Below, one piece after another: positions 1 to 8,554 of a stretch of DNA of 64,000 nucleotides (position 1 is the first letter of the stretch; the number at the start of each line of letters is the position of its first letter). Under the pieces are notes generated by a model. The model saw nothing but the letters and a program-made list of their open reading frames with translations, was not told where the DNA came from and made no database searches. The stretch comes from Rhodobiaceae bacterium (GTDB taxonomy: Bacteria > Pseudomonadota > Alphaproteobacteria > Rhizobiales > Aestuariivirgaceae), in contig VFJY01000043.1 in assembly GCA_009885825.1 (NCBI GenBank), positions 1-64,000 of the forward strand, read 5' to 3'. Made by a program: the position numbers and the translations under genes.

Positions 1-346
1 ATTACGACCCGCGCGCCGAAAGGCAGTTAGGCAGTCTATGGACGACGAAGCCGAAGTGCGAACCGGAAGCCGAAATCGCCGCGAAAGCGTGGGCGCGAGT
101 TGCGCCAACCAGCCGGACCACACGACCGGCATTTTAGCGAGCTTTGCGTCCACGCAACCCTTCGCTTCTTTCTCCACCCTGAAAACGGCATAACCGTTTT
201 CACCCCGGCGGAGCTTTGCCCGACGCTGATTGACAATTGAATACTTCCAGACCCGCGTGATAAGGCGATAGCAACTTCGCGCGTCACACCACCATCACTG
301 GGTCCCGGCGTTCGCCGGGATGACAATGTTTAAATGGCAAGAGCGC
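1..346. other. Non-coding stretch at window edge with two hairpins
   Basis: I see no convincing gene here. A 96-codon open frame exists on the minus strand, but its translation is Arg/Ser-rich, has no recognisable domain and spans both palindromes, so I do not call it. The stretch contains a perfect 9-bp inverted repeat (TGAAAACGG at 180-188, CCGTTTTCA at 194-202) and a second palindrome at 304-319. It lies beyond the 3' end of the molybdenum-hydroxylase operon. The first hairpin could help end that transcript, but it has no T-run. Confidence 0.5.
304..319. repeat. Short GC-rich palindrome, dispersed-repeat type
   Basis: CCCGGCG at 304-310 pairs perfectly with CGCCGGG at 313-319 around a TT loop, inside the context ggtCCCGGCG..CGCCGGGatgac. 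Palindromes with this GTCCCGGCG/CGCCGGGATGAC shape are common dispersed intergenic repeats in alphaproteobacterial genomes, from general knowledge. I saw no second copy in this window. Confidence 0.5.
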
Positions 347-592
347 TTATCCCCCCGGAATCCTCGGCAGCAGATATATCTCCGCATCCGTTGGGAGCTT
401 GGTGTCCCAGGTGTCGCGGTAGATGCGGCCGTTTATGGAGACGGCTATGCCTTGTTTCAGGTGGGGTTCGAAGGCGGGGTATTCCGCTGACAGTTTCTTG
501 AAGAGTTCGCGGATGTCTTTGGCTTCTACAGAAACAGAGAGCGCTCCGCCAACGATTGGCCTGAGCGCTCCCCAGAGATGGACTTCGACCAT
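347..592 (-). CDS. MoaD/ThiS-like ubiquitin-fold sulfur carrier protein
   Basis: An 81-residue protein of typical MoaD/ThiS size, with the beta-grasp pattern and the C-terminal Gly-Gly (PRIPGG end) that such carriers need for adenylation and thiocarboxylate formation. It is the last gene of a four-gene minus-strand operon, starting 1 base after the stop of the molybdopterin-binding subunit and preceded by an AAAGGT ribosome site. In the family, MoaD supplies sulfur for the molybdopterin dithiolene. Its place here suggests a dedicated helper for the neighbouring molybdenum hydroxylase rather than the general cofactor pathway, since no moaE, moeB or thiF homologue is in the window. A ThiS-like role elsewhere cannot be excluded. 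Confidence 0.8.
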   Translation of the reverse strand: MVEVHLWGALRPIVGGALSVSVEAKDIRELFKKLSAEYPAFEPHLKQGIAVSINGRIYRDTWDTKLPTDAEIYLLPRIPGG

Positions 593-593
593 G

Positions 594-2855
594 TCAACCT
601 TTGTGGGCTGAGATGGCCTTCAAGATGCGGGGCGGCGACATGGGCACATGGGTCATGCGCACGCCCGTTGCATTCGAAACCGCATTGGCCACGGCGGCAA
701 GCGGCGGCACAATGGATGTTTCGCCAACGCCCCTCACGCCATAGGGGTGGTTGGGGTTCGGAATCTCCAGGATCACCGTGTCAATGAAAGGGAGATCGGA
801 ACACACAGGGATGCGGTAATCAAGGAAGCCCGCATTCTGCAAGCGGCCATCTTTCCCGTAGATATATTCCTCATTGAGGGCCCAGCCGATGCCCTGGGCG
901 GCGCCGCCCTGATACTGGCCTTCTACATAGGATGGGTGGATGGCTTTGCCTGCGTCCTGAATAACCGTGTAGCGCTTTACTTTTGAGGCGCCGGTTTCAG
1001 GATCAACCTCGATGTCGCAGATGTGGGTGGCGAAGGAAACGCCCGCGCCATCTGCCACCATTTCATTGTGGCCTGCTATAGGTCCGCCGGTATTGCCAGC
1101 ACCCTCAGCAATTTCGCGCATGGTGAGCGGCGGGAAGCTGCCGGCATTGGCGCCTGCCGGTTTGGCTGTGCCATTTTCCCAGACGACGGCATCCTCCGGA
1201 ATATCCCACATCTTGGCGGCGCGTTCGCAGAGAACCTTGATGGCGTTGCGGGCGGCGGCGATGGTCGCCATGCCGGTTGAGAAAGTGCCACGGCTGCCGT
1301 CGGTCATGTCGTTATGCCCGAGGGAGGATGTGTCAGCGATGACAACGCGCACCTGGTCAAAGGGAACGCCGAGTTCTTCGGCAGCCATGAGGCCGATTGA
1401 GGCGCGCGAGCCGCCAACGTCAATCGTTCCCACGGCCACGGTTACGGAACCATCTGGTGTCACGTTCATGTCAACGCAGGTTTGGCCGCCGAAGTTAAAC
1501 CAGAAGCCGCAGGCCATGCCGCGGCCCTGATTTTTGCCGAGCGGGGCTTTCATGTGCGGATGATTTTTTGCAGCCTCAAGCGTTGGGCCAATTCCGATGG
1601 GACCATAGACCGGACCATAGGAAGACTGGGTGCCTTGCTTGGCGGCATTCTTGATGCGGAAATCGACCACATCCATGCCGATCTTGCGGGCCAGCTCGTC
1701 AACCACGCTTTCAACCGCAAAGGCTGCCATCGGCGCTGAGGGCGCGCGGTAGGCCGCTACTTTCGGGCGGTTAACGATCACTTCGATCGCCTCGGATTTC
1801 ACATTCTTCAAGTCATAGCAGGCGAAGGATGTTTGTGCGCCGAAGTCGGCCCAGGTTGCGGGGAATGCGCCGCCCTGATAGCGGAGAACGGCGTGGGCGG
1901 CGGTGATGGCGCCATCTTTCTTTGCGCCGATCCTGACATCGATTGATGTGGAGCTCGTGGGGCCTGACGCCCGGAACACTTCTTCGCGGGTCATTGTCAG
2001 TTTCACCGGGCGATTGGCTTTGCGTGAAAGGGCCAAGGCAAGAGGTTCGGTCCAGATGTGGGTTTTACCGCCAAAGCCGCCGCCGATTTCCGAGGCGGTG
2101 ACGCGGAGCTTGGACACGTCCATGCCGAGCAGCATGGCGCATTGGTTGCGGTAAACGAAATGGCCTTGGGTGCAGACCCAAAGTTCGCCCTGGCCATCGG
2201 GGCTGACATTGGCCACGCAAGCGTGGGGCTCAATGTAGCCCTGGTGGGTTTGTTCGGTTTTGAAGGTGCGCTCAACGATGACATCGGCCTGCTTGAAGCC
2301 TTCCTCCACATTGCCGTGGCCGTATTCCGAGCGCCGGTTGTTGTTTGATGGCTTGGTTGGTTTTGGGGTTACACCGGAGGTAAATATATGGCTGTGGATG
2401 ACAGGTGCATCTGGTTTCAGGGCTTCATCCAGATCCGTCACATGGGGGAGGACCTCGTAATCAACCTTGATGAGCTTCAGCGCCTTGCGGGCGGTTGTGG
2501 CGTCGATGGCCGCCACCGCCGCAACGGCGTGGCCATCGTAGAGCACCTTGTCGCGCGCCATGCAGTTTTCCAGCGTGTCCTTCATGCCGCGATCATCGCC
2601 TGTCAAATCGGGCAGGTCAGCGCTGGTGATGATGGCTTTTACGCCGGCGAGCTTTTCAGCTTTGGACGTGTCAATTTTCTTGATGCGGGCGTGCGCATGG
2701 GGCGAGCGCAACACGAGTGCAATGAGCTGGCCCGGCGCGTTATAATCCGCACCATATCTTGCGCGGCCGGTTACCTTGTCGATGCCATCGGGGCGCAGTG
2801 GACGGGTTCCGACGGATTTGAAGACCTGATTGGTAAAATGGGTGTCGAGTGGCAT
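594..2855 (-). CDS. Xanthine-dehydrogenase-family large subunit (molybdopterin-binding)
   Basis: A 753-residue protein with the layout of the xanthine dehydrogenase/aldehyde oxidoreductase large subunit: an N-terminal a/b hammerhead domain (about 20-130) followed by two molybdopterin-binding domains. The catalytic base Glu of the family is seen in GVRGVGE (Glu712), and the Moco-contact stretch EIGGGFGGK is present. The active-site loop reads AYRAPSAP and lacks the Cys of form I CO dehydrogenase, so this is not CoxL proper. It would hydroxylate a C-H bond of a heterocycle or aldehyde in the cytoplasm, passing electrons to the 2Fe-2S and FAD subunits encoded just upstream. The substrate is unknown. 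It starts 1 base after the stop of the small subunit, behind a GGAG site. Confidence 0.92.
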   Translation of the reverse strand: MPLDTHFTNQVFKSVGTRPLRPDGIDKVTGRARYGADYNAPGQLIALVLRSPHAHARIKKIDTSKAEKLAGVKAIITSADLPDLTGDDRGMKDTLENCMARDKVLYDGHAVAAVAAIDATTARKALKLIKVDYEVLPHVTDLDEALKPDAPVIHSHIFTSGVTPKPTKPSNNNRRSEYGHGNVEEGFKQADVIVERTFKTEQTHQGYIEPHACVANVSPDGQGELWVCTQGHFVYRNQCAMLLGMDVSKLRVTASEIGGGFGGKTHIWTEPLALALSRKANRPVKLTMTREEVFRASGPTSSTSIDVRIGAKKDGAITAAHAVLRYQGGAFPATWADFGAQTSFACYDLKNVKSEAIEVIVNRPKVAAYRAPSAPMAAFAVESVVDELARKIGMDVVDFRIKNAAKQGTQSSYGPVYGPIGIGPTLEAAKNHPHMKAPLGKNQGRGMACGFWFNFGGQTCVDMNVTPDGSVTVAVGTIDVGGSRASIGLMAAEELGVPFDQVRVVIADTSSLGHNDMTDGSRGTFSTGMATIAAARNAIKVLCERAAKMWDIPEDAVVWENGTAKPAGANAGSFPPLTMREIAEGAGNTGGPIAGHNEMVADGAGVSFATHICDIEVDPETGASKVKRYTVIQDAGKAIHPSYVEGQYQGGAAQGIGWALNEEYIYGKDGRLQNAGFLDYRIPVCSDLPFIDTVILEIPNPNHPYGVRGVGETSIVPPLAAVANAVSNATGVRMTHVPMSPPRILKAISAHKG

Positions 2856-2856
2856 G

Positions 2857-3333
2857 TTAAGCTCCTCTCATTTCTTTTGCAGTGGCCTGAACGGCGCGAA
2901 CGATCTTGTCATAGCCAGTGCAGCGGCACAGATTGCCGGCCAGGCCAAAACGGATTTCTTCCTCGGATGGATCAGGATTTTTGTCGAGCAAGGCTTTGGC
3001 CGCGATCAGAAACCCCGGTGTGCAGATGCCGCATTGGAGGGCAGCGTGGGAGATGAAATTCTTTTGCAAGGGATGGAGCTGGTCGCCTGTTGCCATGCCT
3101 TCGATGGTTTCGATGGCGGCACCGCCCACTTCGGCACCCAGCACGAGGCATGAGCAGACGAGGCGGCCATTGACTGTTACGCTGCACGCGCCGCAATCGC
3201 CAGTTCCGCAGCCTTCCTTGGCACCCGTCAAACCAAGACGATCGCGCAAGACATCGAGCAGCGGCTCATCGGCGTTGCAGACAAATTCGACGGGATCGCC
3301 GTTGATGGTTGTTGATACATGGACGCCCGACAT
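2857..3333 (-). CDS. Xanthine-dehydrogenase-family small subunit (two 2Fe-2S clusters)
   Basis: 158 residues, the usual length of the CoxS-type small subunit. The N-terminal plant-ferredoxin-like cluster motif is visible as CGTGDCGAC plus a downstream Cys, and the C-terminal helical cluster as CGIC...CRC. It relays electrons from the molybdenum centre of the large subunit to the FAD subunit. Its ATG shares one base with the stop codon of the FAD subunit gene (TAATG), and GGAGG lies 6-7 bases upstream, so translation is probably coupled. Confidence 0.93.
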   Translation of the reverse strand: MSGVHVSTTINGDPVEFVCNADEPLLDVLRDRLGLTGAKEGCGTGDCGACSVTVNGRLVCSCLVLGAEVGGAAIETIEGMATGDQLHPLQKNFISHAALQCGICTPGFLIAAKALLDKNPDPSEEEIRFGLAGNLCRCTGYDKIVRAVQATAKEMRGA

Positions 3334-4193
3334 TATTTTCCTCCTGCGCGGCTGTACGCGATCATTACGGCGCGGCGCGCGAGAACGCCTGCAACCTTGG
3401 TTCTGAATTCTATGGTTCCGCGCTTGTCATCAATTGGCTTGCAGGCGGCAGAGCAGGCGGCTGCGAGTTTTTCAAGGGCTGCCGCATCAAGCTTTGATCC
3501 GATGATGGCCTTTGCTGCGGCTGGCACCAGAAGCACGGTTGCGGCAACCGCACCCAGGCTCACGCGCGCATCCTTGATGACGCCCTTGGCATCAAGCTCC
3601 AGGTTCACGCCAGCGCTTACGACAGCGATATCCATTTCGGTGCGCGGAATGAAGCGCAAGTAGGCATCGCCGGATTTAGCCGGGCGGGCTGGCAGAAGAA
3701 TGGCCTCGATGATCTCGCCTTTCTTGAGCGAAGTGCGGCCTGGCGATACGGCTACCTGGTCTACGGGAATGGTGCGCTTGCCCTTGGGGCCGACGATTGC
3801 AACTTTTGCACCGGCAGCAATGAGTGCTGGAACACTATCAGCGGCGGGCGAGGCGTTGCACATATTGCCAACCATGGTGCAGCGGCCTTGCACCTGCTTT
3901 GAACCGATAAGATTTGCGGCTTCAACAACGCCGGGCCAGGCTTTTACGAGCGCCGCATTTTCGCCGAGGGCGACACCTGGAACAGCGGCACCAATTCTAA
4001 AACCAACGGCGGATTTCTTGATGTCGTACATGCCCTTGATGCGTTTGATATCAACCACCAGATCGGGCTCGAGGAAACCGCCCTTCATTTTCACGAGAAG
4101 GTCCGTGCCGCCGGCCAGCACAAAGGCTGCGCCCTTTTCTTTGGCCAGCATAGTCGCTGCCGCCTTGATGGAGTCTGGTGCTTCGTATCGCAT
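3333..4193 (-). CDS. Xanthine-dehydrogenase-family medium subunit (FAD-binding)
   Basis: 286 residues, the size of the CoxM-type FAD subunit. It shows the PCMH-type FAD motif AGGTDLL near residue 30 and the second glycine-rich stretch around GNMCNASPAAD. It completes a three-subunit molybdenum hydroxylase with the two genes downstream. It is the first gene of the run M-S-L-MoaD, with AGGTG ahead of its ATG. The DeoR-type regulator ends 108 bp upstream on the same strand, so the regulator and hydroxylase genes could be cotranscribed. Confidence 0.92.
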   Translation of the reverse strand: MRYEAPDSIKAAATMLAKEKGAAFVLAGGTDLLVKMKGGFLEPDLVVDIKRIKGMYDIKKSAVGFRIGAAVPGVALGENAALVKAWPGVVEAANLIGSKQVQGRCTMVGNMCNASPAADSVPALIAAGAKVAIVGPKGKRTIPVDQVAVSPGRTSLKKGEIIEAILLPARPAKSGDAYLRFIPRTEMDIAVVSAGVNLELDAKGVIKDARVSLGAVAATVLLVPAAAKAIIGSKLDAAALEKLAAACSAACKPIDDKRGTIEFRTKVAGVLARRAVMIAYSRAGGK

Positions 4194-4301
4194 TGTTCAC
4201 CTGTTTTTGAGTTCGTTGGCTAGTTTGGCCCATTCCAATTGGCTTGGTCAACGGTGTTATTGGTCGCTACACATAAATCATGGCTGCCCTGCGACACCGC
4301 T

Positions 4302-5072
4302 TCAGGGGGCAACGACATTTACGCTGACGCCCGCTTCTTGCAGGGCTGCGGAGAGTTTGGCATCGGGGATTCCATCGCTGATCAGGCGGTTGATGTCCTT
4401 GAAATCGCAGACCTTGATCAAGGCTGTGTGGCCAAATTTTGAACTGTCGGAAATGATGATGCGATTTTCGCCGCGTGACAGCACCATGCGGGCAAATTCG
4501 GCTTCGGCGAGATAGCTGTCGGAGGGGCCAAACTCGGCGTCGAGTGCTCCGATTGAAATGACGGCGTGGCGCACGTGGAAGCTGGCGGCAAAGGCTATGG
4601 CGGAAGGGCCAAACGCTGCGCCATTGGAGCCGTTCAATTCACCGCCCGCCATATAAACCTTGTTGCCGTTCACAGTTGCCAGTGTGCGGGCGATATCTGA
4701 CGAGTTGGTGACGATGGTGAGGTTGCGTTTTTTCAGCAGCTCGCGGGCGAAGATGCTGGTTGTGGTTCCGGTGTCGAGCATCAGGCTGTCGCCATCCTCA
4801 ATTAATCTGGCAGCTCGGCGGGAAATGGCGCGCTTGGCGGCGACGCGCTCGCGCAGGCGGCGTTCAAAGGGCGCCTCGCCCACTTCATAGGGCATGGCGA
4901 TGGAGCCATGGCGCTTGAGAACTTCGCGGGACTCGACCAGCGATTTGATGTCGCGCCTAATGGTTTCGAGGGAAACGCCCAGGGTTTCAGCGAGAGAGGC
5001 GATGGAAATGGTTCCGGTTTCGCGGACGCGGGCGAGAATCCCGGATTGCCGCTTGCTGAGGTCGAGGGTCAT
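4302..5072 (-). CDS. DeoR/GlpR-family transcriptional regulator
   Basis: 256 residues, a normal size for the family. The N-terminal winged helix-turn-helix is at about 6-57 (SIASLAETLGVSLETIRRD is the recognition region). The C-terminal DeoRC sugar-sensor-like domain follows, with DTGTTTS near residue 100, a motif that binds phosphorylated ligands in this family. It sits head-to-head with the kinase/dehydrogenase operon at 5229-12354 and upstream of the molybdenum-hydroxylase genes, so it may control either or both. Many DeoR proteins respond to a phosphorylated intermediate, which fits the two kinases in the divergent operon. That link is inference. Confidence 0.9.
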   Translation of the reverse strand: MTLDLSKRQSGILARVRETGTISIASLAETLGVSLETIRRDIKSLVESREVLKRHGSIAMPYEVGEAPFERRLRERVAAKRAISRRAARLIEDGDSLMLDTGTTTSIFARELLKKRNLTIVTNSSDIARTLATVNGNKVYMAGGELNGSNGAAFGPSAIAFAASFHVRHAVISIGALDAEFGPSDSYLAEAEFARMVLSRGENRIIISDSSKFGHTALIKVCDFKDINRLISDGIPDAKLSAALQEAGVSVNVVAP

Positions 5073-5093
5073 GTGGCAATCATAGCCTATTTT

Positions 5094-5175
5094 TGTGGTT
5101 ATTCAATAAAATAACCTAATATCGGTCATAAAACCACAGTAATAAGATAAAATTACAACATAAAACAACATTTTG
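5094..5175. promoter_or_regulatory. Divergent promoter region with ATAAAA repeats and inverted repeats (candidate DeoR operator)
   Basis: An AT-rich stretch between the divergent DeoR gene and the kinase operon. The hexamer ATAAAA starts at 5106, 5128, 5147 and 5160, each followed by an A/C-rich tail such as CCACA or CAACA. A perfect 7-bp inverted repeat (GGTTATT at 5097-5103, AATAACC at 5110-5116) and a second pair (TGTGGTT at 5094-5100, AACCACA at 5132-5138) overlap it. Repeated sites of this kind next to a DeoR gene are plausible operators. Confidence 0.45.
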
Positions 5176-5228
5176 ATTGACAGAAGCCGTTAGAAGCCAT
5201 CAATTCGCGGTATCAGAAAGGTTTTTTG

Positions 5229-6110
5229 ATGACAGCAGAGGCCAGAGTCCGGTCATTGCCGTTTTGGCAGGGGCCAATCGATCTCGTTCCGCTGAAGGGT
5301 GGGGTGAGCAATGCAAGTTTTACGGTTCGTGACGGGACCCAGAAATTTGTGGCGCGGGTTGGCGAGGATTATCCCTTCCATCATGTGTTCCGCGAGGCGG
5401 AAGTGATTGCCAGTGCGGCGGCCTTTGAGGCCGGGCTTTCGCCGGAGGTTGTCTATACAGAACCTGGCATCATGGTGGTGCGCTTCATGGAGGCCCGCAC
5501 TTACACCGAGAAAGATGTGCGCGGGAATTCGGTTGCTTGCGTTGAGATCGTTAAAAAGTGTCACCGGGACATGGCCGCACGGGTTTCGGGCCGCGCCAAT
5601 TTTTTCTGGGTGTTTCATGTGCTGCGCGATTATGCGCGAACACTTGCCGCCGCGAGGCACGCCCATGTTCCTGATATTCCGGGCTGGATGAAAGAGGTGG
5701 AGCGGCTGGAGGCAGCGCAAATTCCGCTGCCGATCATTTTTGGCCATCATGATCTTTTGCCCACTAATTTCATGGATGATGGCACAAGGCTGTGGCTGAT
5801 TGATTGGGAATATGGCGGCTTTGGAACGGCCATGTTTGATCTCGCCAATATGGCATCCAACAATCAGTTTGACGCCCAGGCCGAGCATGATCTTTTGGCC
5901 CAGTATTTTGAGCGCCAGCCAGATTTGGCCACACTTCGCAGCTTCTATGCGATGAAAACAGCCAGCGCTTTGAGGGAAGCAGTGTGGGGAATGGTCTCGG
6001 AAATTCACCTCAATGCGCCGGGCGTCGATTATGTTGCCTATGCACAGGAATATCTGGCGCGCTACGCCAACGTGCTGGCTGATTACAACTCTGAATTTGG
6101 ATTGACATGA
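5229..6110 (+). CDS. APH/choline-kinase-like phosphotransferase (first copy)
   Basis: A 293-residue small-molecule kinase of the aminoglycoside phosphotransferase/choline kinase fold. The catalytic loop is HHDLLPTN (His173, Asp175, Asn180) and the metal-binding segment is IDWEY (191-195), the form usual in choline/ethanolamine kinases. It is the first gene of a five-gene overlapping operon, and its stop overlaps the next ATG (ATGA). The ATG at 5229 has AGAAAGG 7-8 bases upstream. It probably phosphorylates a hydroxyl group of an amino alcohol or related metabolite in the cytoplasm. Antibiotic resistance is unlikely in this catabolic setting. The substrate is unknown. Confidence 0.88.
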   Translation: MTAEARVRSLPFWQGPIDLVPLKGGVSNASFTVRDGTQKFVARVGEDYPFHHVFREAEVIASAAAFEAGLSPEVVYTEPGIMVVRFMEARTYTEKDVRGNSVACVEIVKKCHRDMAARVSGRANFFWVFHVLRDYARTLAAARHAHVPDIPGWMKEVERLEAAQIPLPIIFGHHDLLPTNFMDDGTRLWLIDWEYGGFGTAMFDLANMASNNQFDAQAEHDLLAQYFERQPDLATLRSFYAMKTASALREAVWGMVSEIHLNAPGVDYVAYAQEYLARYANVLADYNSEFGLT

Positions 6111-8554
6111 CACAGAAATTTCCGACCCATGCGGATGTCGTTGTTATTGGCGGCGGCATTATTGGCTGCTCAACTGCTTATCATCTGGCGCGGGACCACA
6201 AATTGAAAGTGGTTCTGCTGGAGCAAAACAGATTGACGTCTGGTTCCACCTGGCATGCGGCGGGGCTGGTGGGCCAGCTTCGCTCGTCGGCCTCGATCAC
6301 GCAGGTTTTGAAATATTCAGTTGATCTCTACAAAAAACTTGATGCGGAAACAGGGCTTGCCACGGGCTGGAAAATGTCGGGTTGTTTGCGGCTGGCCACC
6401 AATGAAAACCGCTGGATTGAATACAAGCGGCTGGCCACTACGGCCAAGAGCTTTGGCATGGAAATGCATCTGCTTTCGCCAGCAGACGTCAAGAAAATGT
6501 GGCCTTTGATGAATGTTGATGATCTGGTGGGGGCATCATATCTGCCGACCGATGGCCAGGCGTCACCTTCCGACATCGCACAGTCGCTTGCCAAGGGGGC
6601 ACGCATGCACGGGGCGCAGTTGATTGAAGGCGCTCGCGTTACATCATTTGACATTGTTGAGGGCCGCGTCATCGCCATCAACACGACACTCGGCAAAATC
6701 AGTTGCGAGAAAATTGTGAATTGCGGTGGGCAATGGGCGCGGCAAATCGGCGTGATGGCAGGCGTCAGCGTGCCGCTGCAACCGGTCAAGCATCAGTATC
6801 TGATTACTGAAAAAATTGATGGGCTTTCCCCGGCTGCAGCCACCATTCGCGATCCGGACCGGCGCACCTACTTCAAGGAAGAGGTGGGCGGGCTGGTGTT
6901 TGGCGGCTATGAGCCAAATCCCATTGCTTGGACGCAAGGCGATGTTCCCGATGATTTTGAGTTTCAATTGTTCGATGATGACTGGGACCACTTTGAGCAA
7001 CATATGGGCGAGGCCATGGCCCGGGTTCCAGCTTTGCAAAAGACGGGCATCAAGAAAATGATCAACGGGCCAGAAAGCTTCACGCCGGACGGGAATTTCA
7101 TTCTGGGAGCGGCACCAGAACTCAAGAATTTCTTTGTGGGGGCCGGGTTCAACGCCTTTGGCATTGCCTCTGGCGGCGGCGCCGGCTGGGTTCTGGCGGA
7201 TTGGGTTGCAAGCGGCGAAGCGCCAATGGATTTGTGGGTGGTGGATATTCGCCGCTTTTCGGACCTGCACAAGGACAGGGCTTGGACATCCGAGCGCACG
7301 CTGGAGGCTTATGGCAAGCATTACTCGATTGGCTTTCCCCATGAAGAATACCAGTCGGGGCGGCCCCGGATTGTATCACCGTTGTATGATCGGCTGAAAA
7401 ACCTGAACGCCTGCTTTGGCTCAAAGCTTGGCTGGGAACGGCCGAATTGGTTTGCGCCCAAAAGCGTGGAGCCCCGCGATATCTATTCCATGGGGCGGCA
7501 GAACTGGTTTGCGGCGGTGGGCGAAGAACACAAGTGTGTTCGCGAGCGTGTTGGCATTTTTGACCAGTCGTCATTCGCGAAATATGAACTGCGGGGAAAA
7601 GATGCTGCGCAGGCATTGAGCTGGATATGCGCCAACACGGTTGACCGCCCGGTTGGCAAGCTGACTTATACGCAATTGCTGAATTCGCGGGGTGGCATTG
7701 AGTGCGACTTGACGGTGGCTCGCATCGCCGAAGATCATTTCTATATCGTGACTGGCACCGGATTTCGCACCCATGATTTTGCCTGGATTGCTGATCACAT
7801 CAAGCCCGGCCTTGATGCCAAGCTCACTGACATCACGGAAGCTTACGGCACGCTCTCGGTGATGGGGCCAAACTCACGCGCTGTCATTCAGGCGGTTACG
7901 TCCAGAGATATGTCAAACGCTGCCTTCAAGTTTGGCGAGGTCAAAGAGATTGTGATCGCTGGCCACAAGGTTGGCGCACTGCGTGTGACTTATGTGGGCG
8001 AACTTGGTTGGGAACTGCATATGCCGATTGCCGCCACGGGCGACGTGTTCGATGCCCTGATGGCCGCGGGCAGGGCCTATGGTGTGGCGCCGGTGGGTTA
8101 CCGGGCGCTCGAATCTTTGCGGCTTGAAAAGGGCTACCGCGCGTGGAGTTCTGATATTACGCCCAATGATACGCCGCTGCATGCGGGGCTGGGGTGGGCT
8201 GTGAAAATGAAAACCAACCAGCCGTTTTTGGGGCGTGAAGCAATTGAGAAAATTTCGCAAATGCCGCTTACAAAAATGCTTGCATGCTTCACCACCGAGA
8301 GAGAGGATATTGTGCTTTCGGGGCGCGAAACAATTTTGCGGAATGGAAAGTTTGCGGGCTATCTCACGAGTGGCGGCTATGGCTACACTGTGGCCAACCC
8401 CATTGGCTTTGGATATGTGCGCGATGCTGCGGGCGTTACCGAAGACTATCTCAGGGATGGGAATTACCTTCTTGTTGCTGCTAACGAAATTATAAAATGC
8501 AACATACACCTAGAAGCGGTTTATGATCCAAAGAATGAACGTGTGAAGGCATGA
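6107..8554 (+). CDS. FAD-dependent dimethylglycine/sarcosine dehydrogenase-like protein with GcvT domain (first copy)
   Basis: 815 residues in the two-part layout of dimethylglycine and sarcosine dehydrogenases: an N-terminal DAO-type FAD domain (GGGIIG at 15-20) and, from about residue 430, an aminomethyltransferase (GcvT) domain that in the family binds tetrahydrofolate and captures the C1 unit as methylene-THF. The histidine that carries FAD covalently in dimethylglycine dehydrogenase is present in STWHAAG (His50). It should oxidise an N-methyl amine and pass the methyl carbon to THF. It overlaps the kinase before it and the paralogue after it by ATGA junctions. The exact substrate cannot be read from sequence. 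Confidence 0.88.
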   Translation: MTQKFPTHADVVVIGGGIIGCSTAYHLARDHKLKVVLLEQNRLTSGSTWHAAGLVGQLRSSASITQVLKYSVDLYKKLDAETGLATGWKMSGCLRLATNENRWIEYKRLATTAKSFGMEMHLLSPADVKKMWPLMNVDDLVGASYLPTDGQASPSDIAQSLAKGARMHGAQLIEGARVTSFDIVEGRVIAINTTLGKISCEKIVNCGGQWARQIGVMAGVSVPLQPVKHQYLITEKIDGLSPAAATIRDPDRRTYFKEEVGGLVFGGYEPNPIAWTQGDVPDDFEFQLFDDDWDHFEQHMGEAMARVPALQKTGIKKMINGPESFTPDGNFILGAAPELKNFFVGAGFNAFGIASGGGAGWVLADWVASGEAPMDLWVVDIRRFSDLHKDRAWTSERTLEAYGKHYSIGFPHEEYQSGRPRIVSPLYDRLKNLNACFGSKLGWERPNWFAPKSVEPRDIYSMGRQNWFAAVGEEHKCVRERVGIFDQSSFAKYELRGKDAAQALSWICANTVDRPVGKLTYTQLLNSRGGIECDLTVARIAEDHFYIVTGTGFRTHDFAWIADHIKPGLDAKLTDITEAYGTLSVMGPNSRAVIQAVTSRDMSNAAFKFGEVKEIVIAGHKVGALRVTYVGELGWELHMPIAATGDVFDALMAAGRAYGVAPVGYRALESLRLEKGYRAWSSDITPNDTPLHAGLGWAVKMKTNQPFLGREAIEKISQMPLTKMLACFTTEREDIVLSGRETILRNGKFAGYLTSGGYGYTVANPIGFGYVRDAAGVTEDYLRDGNYLLVAANEIIKCNIHLEAVYDPKNERVKA

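Noticed and set aside
36-326. 96-codon open frame on the minus strand at the left edge
   Set aside because: Low-complexity Arg/Ser-rich translation with no domain, spanning two palindromes; no ribosome site seen.
594-2855. Calling the molybdenum hydroxylase a carbon monoxide dehydrogenase (CoxL)
   Set aside because: The active-site loop reads AYRAPSAP and lacks the Cys-containing motif of form I CoxL, and no cox accessory genes are present.
2388-3056. 222-codon open frame antisense to the hydroxylase subunits
   Set aside because: It runs across two genes with strong family matches and clear frame, and has no domain of its own.
3700-4515. 271-codon open frame on the plus strand
   Set aside because: Antisense to the FAD subunit and the end of the DeoR gene; composition is that of a shadow frame.
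5253-6113. 286-codon open frame antisense to the first kinase
   Set aside because: The kinase on the plus strand has catalytic motifs and a ribosome site; the antisense product has none.
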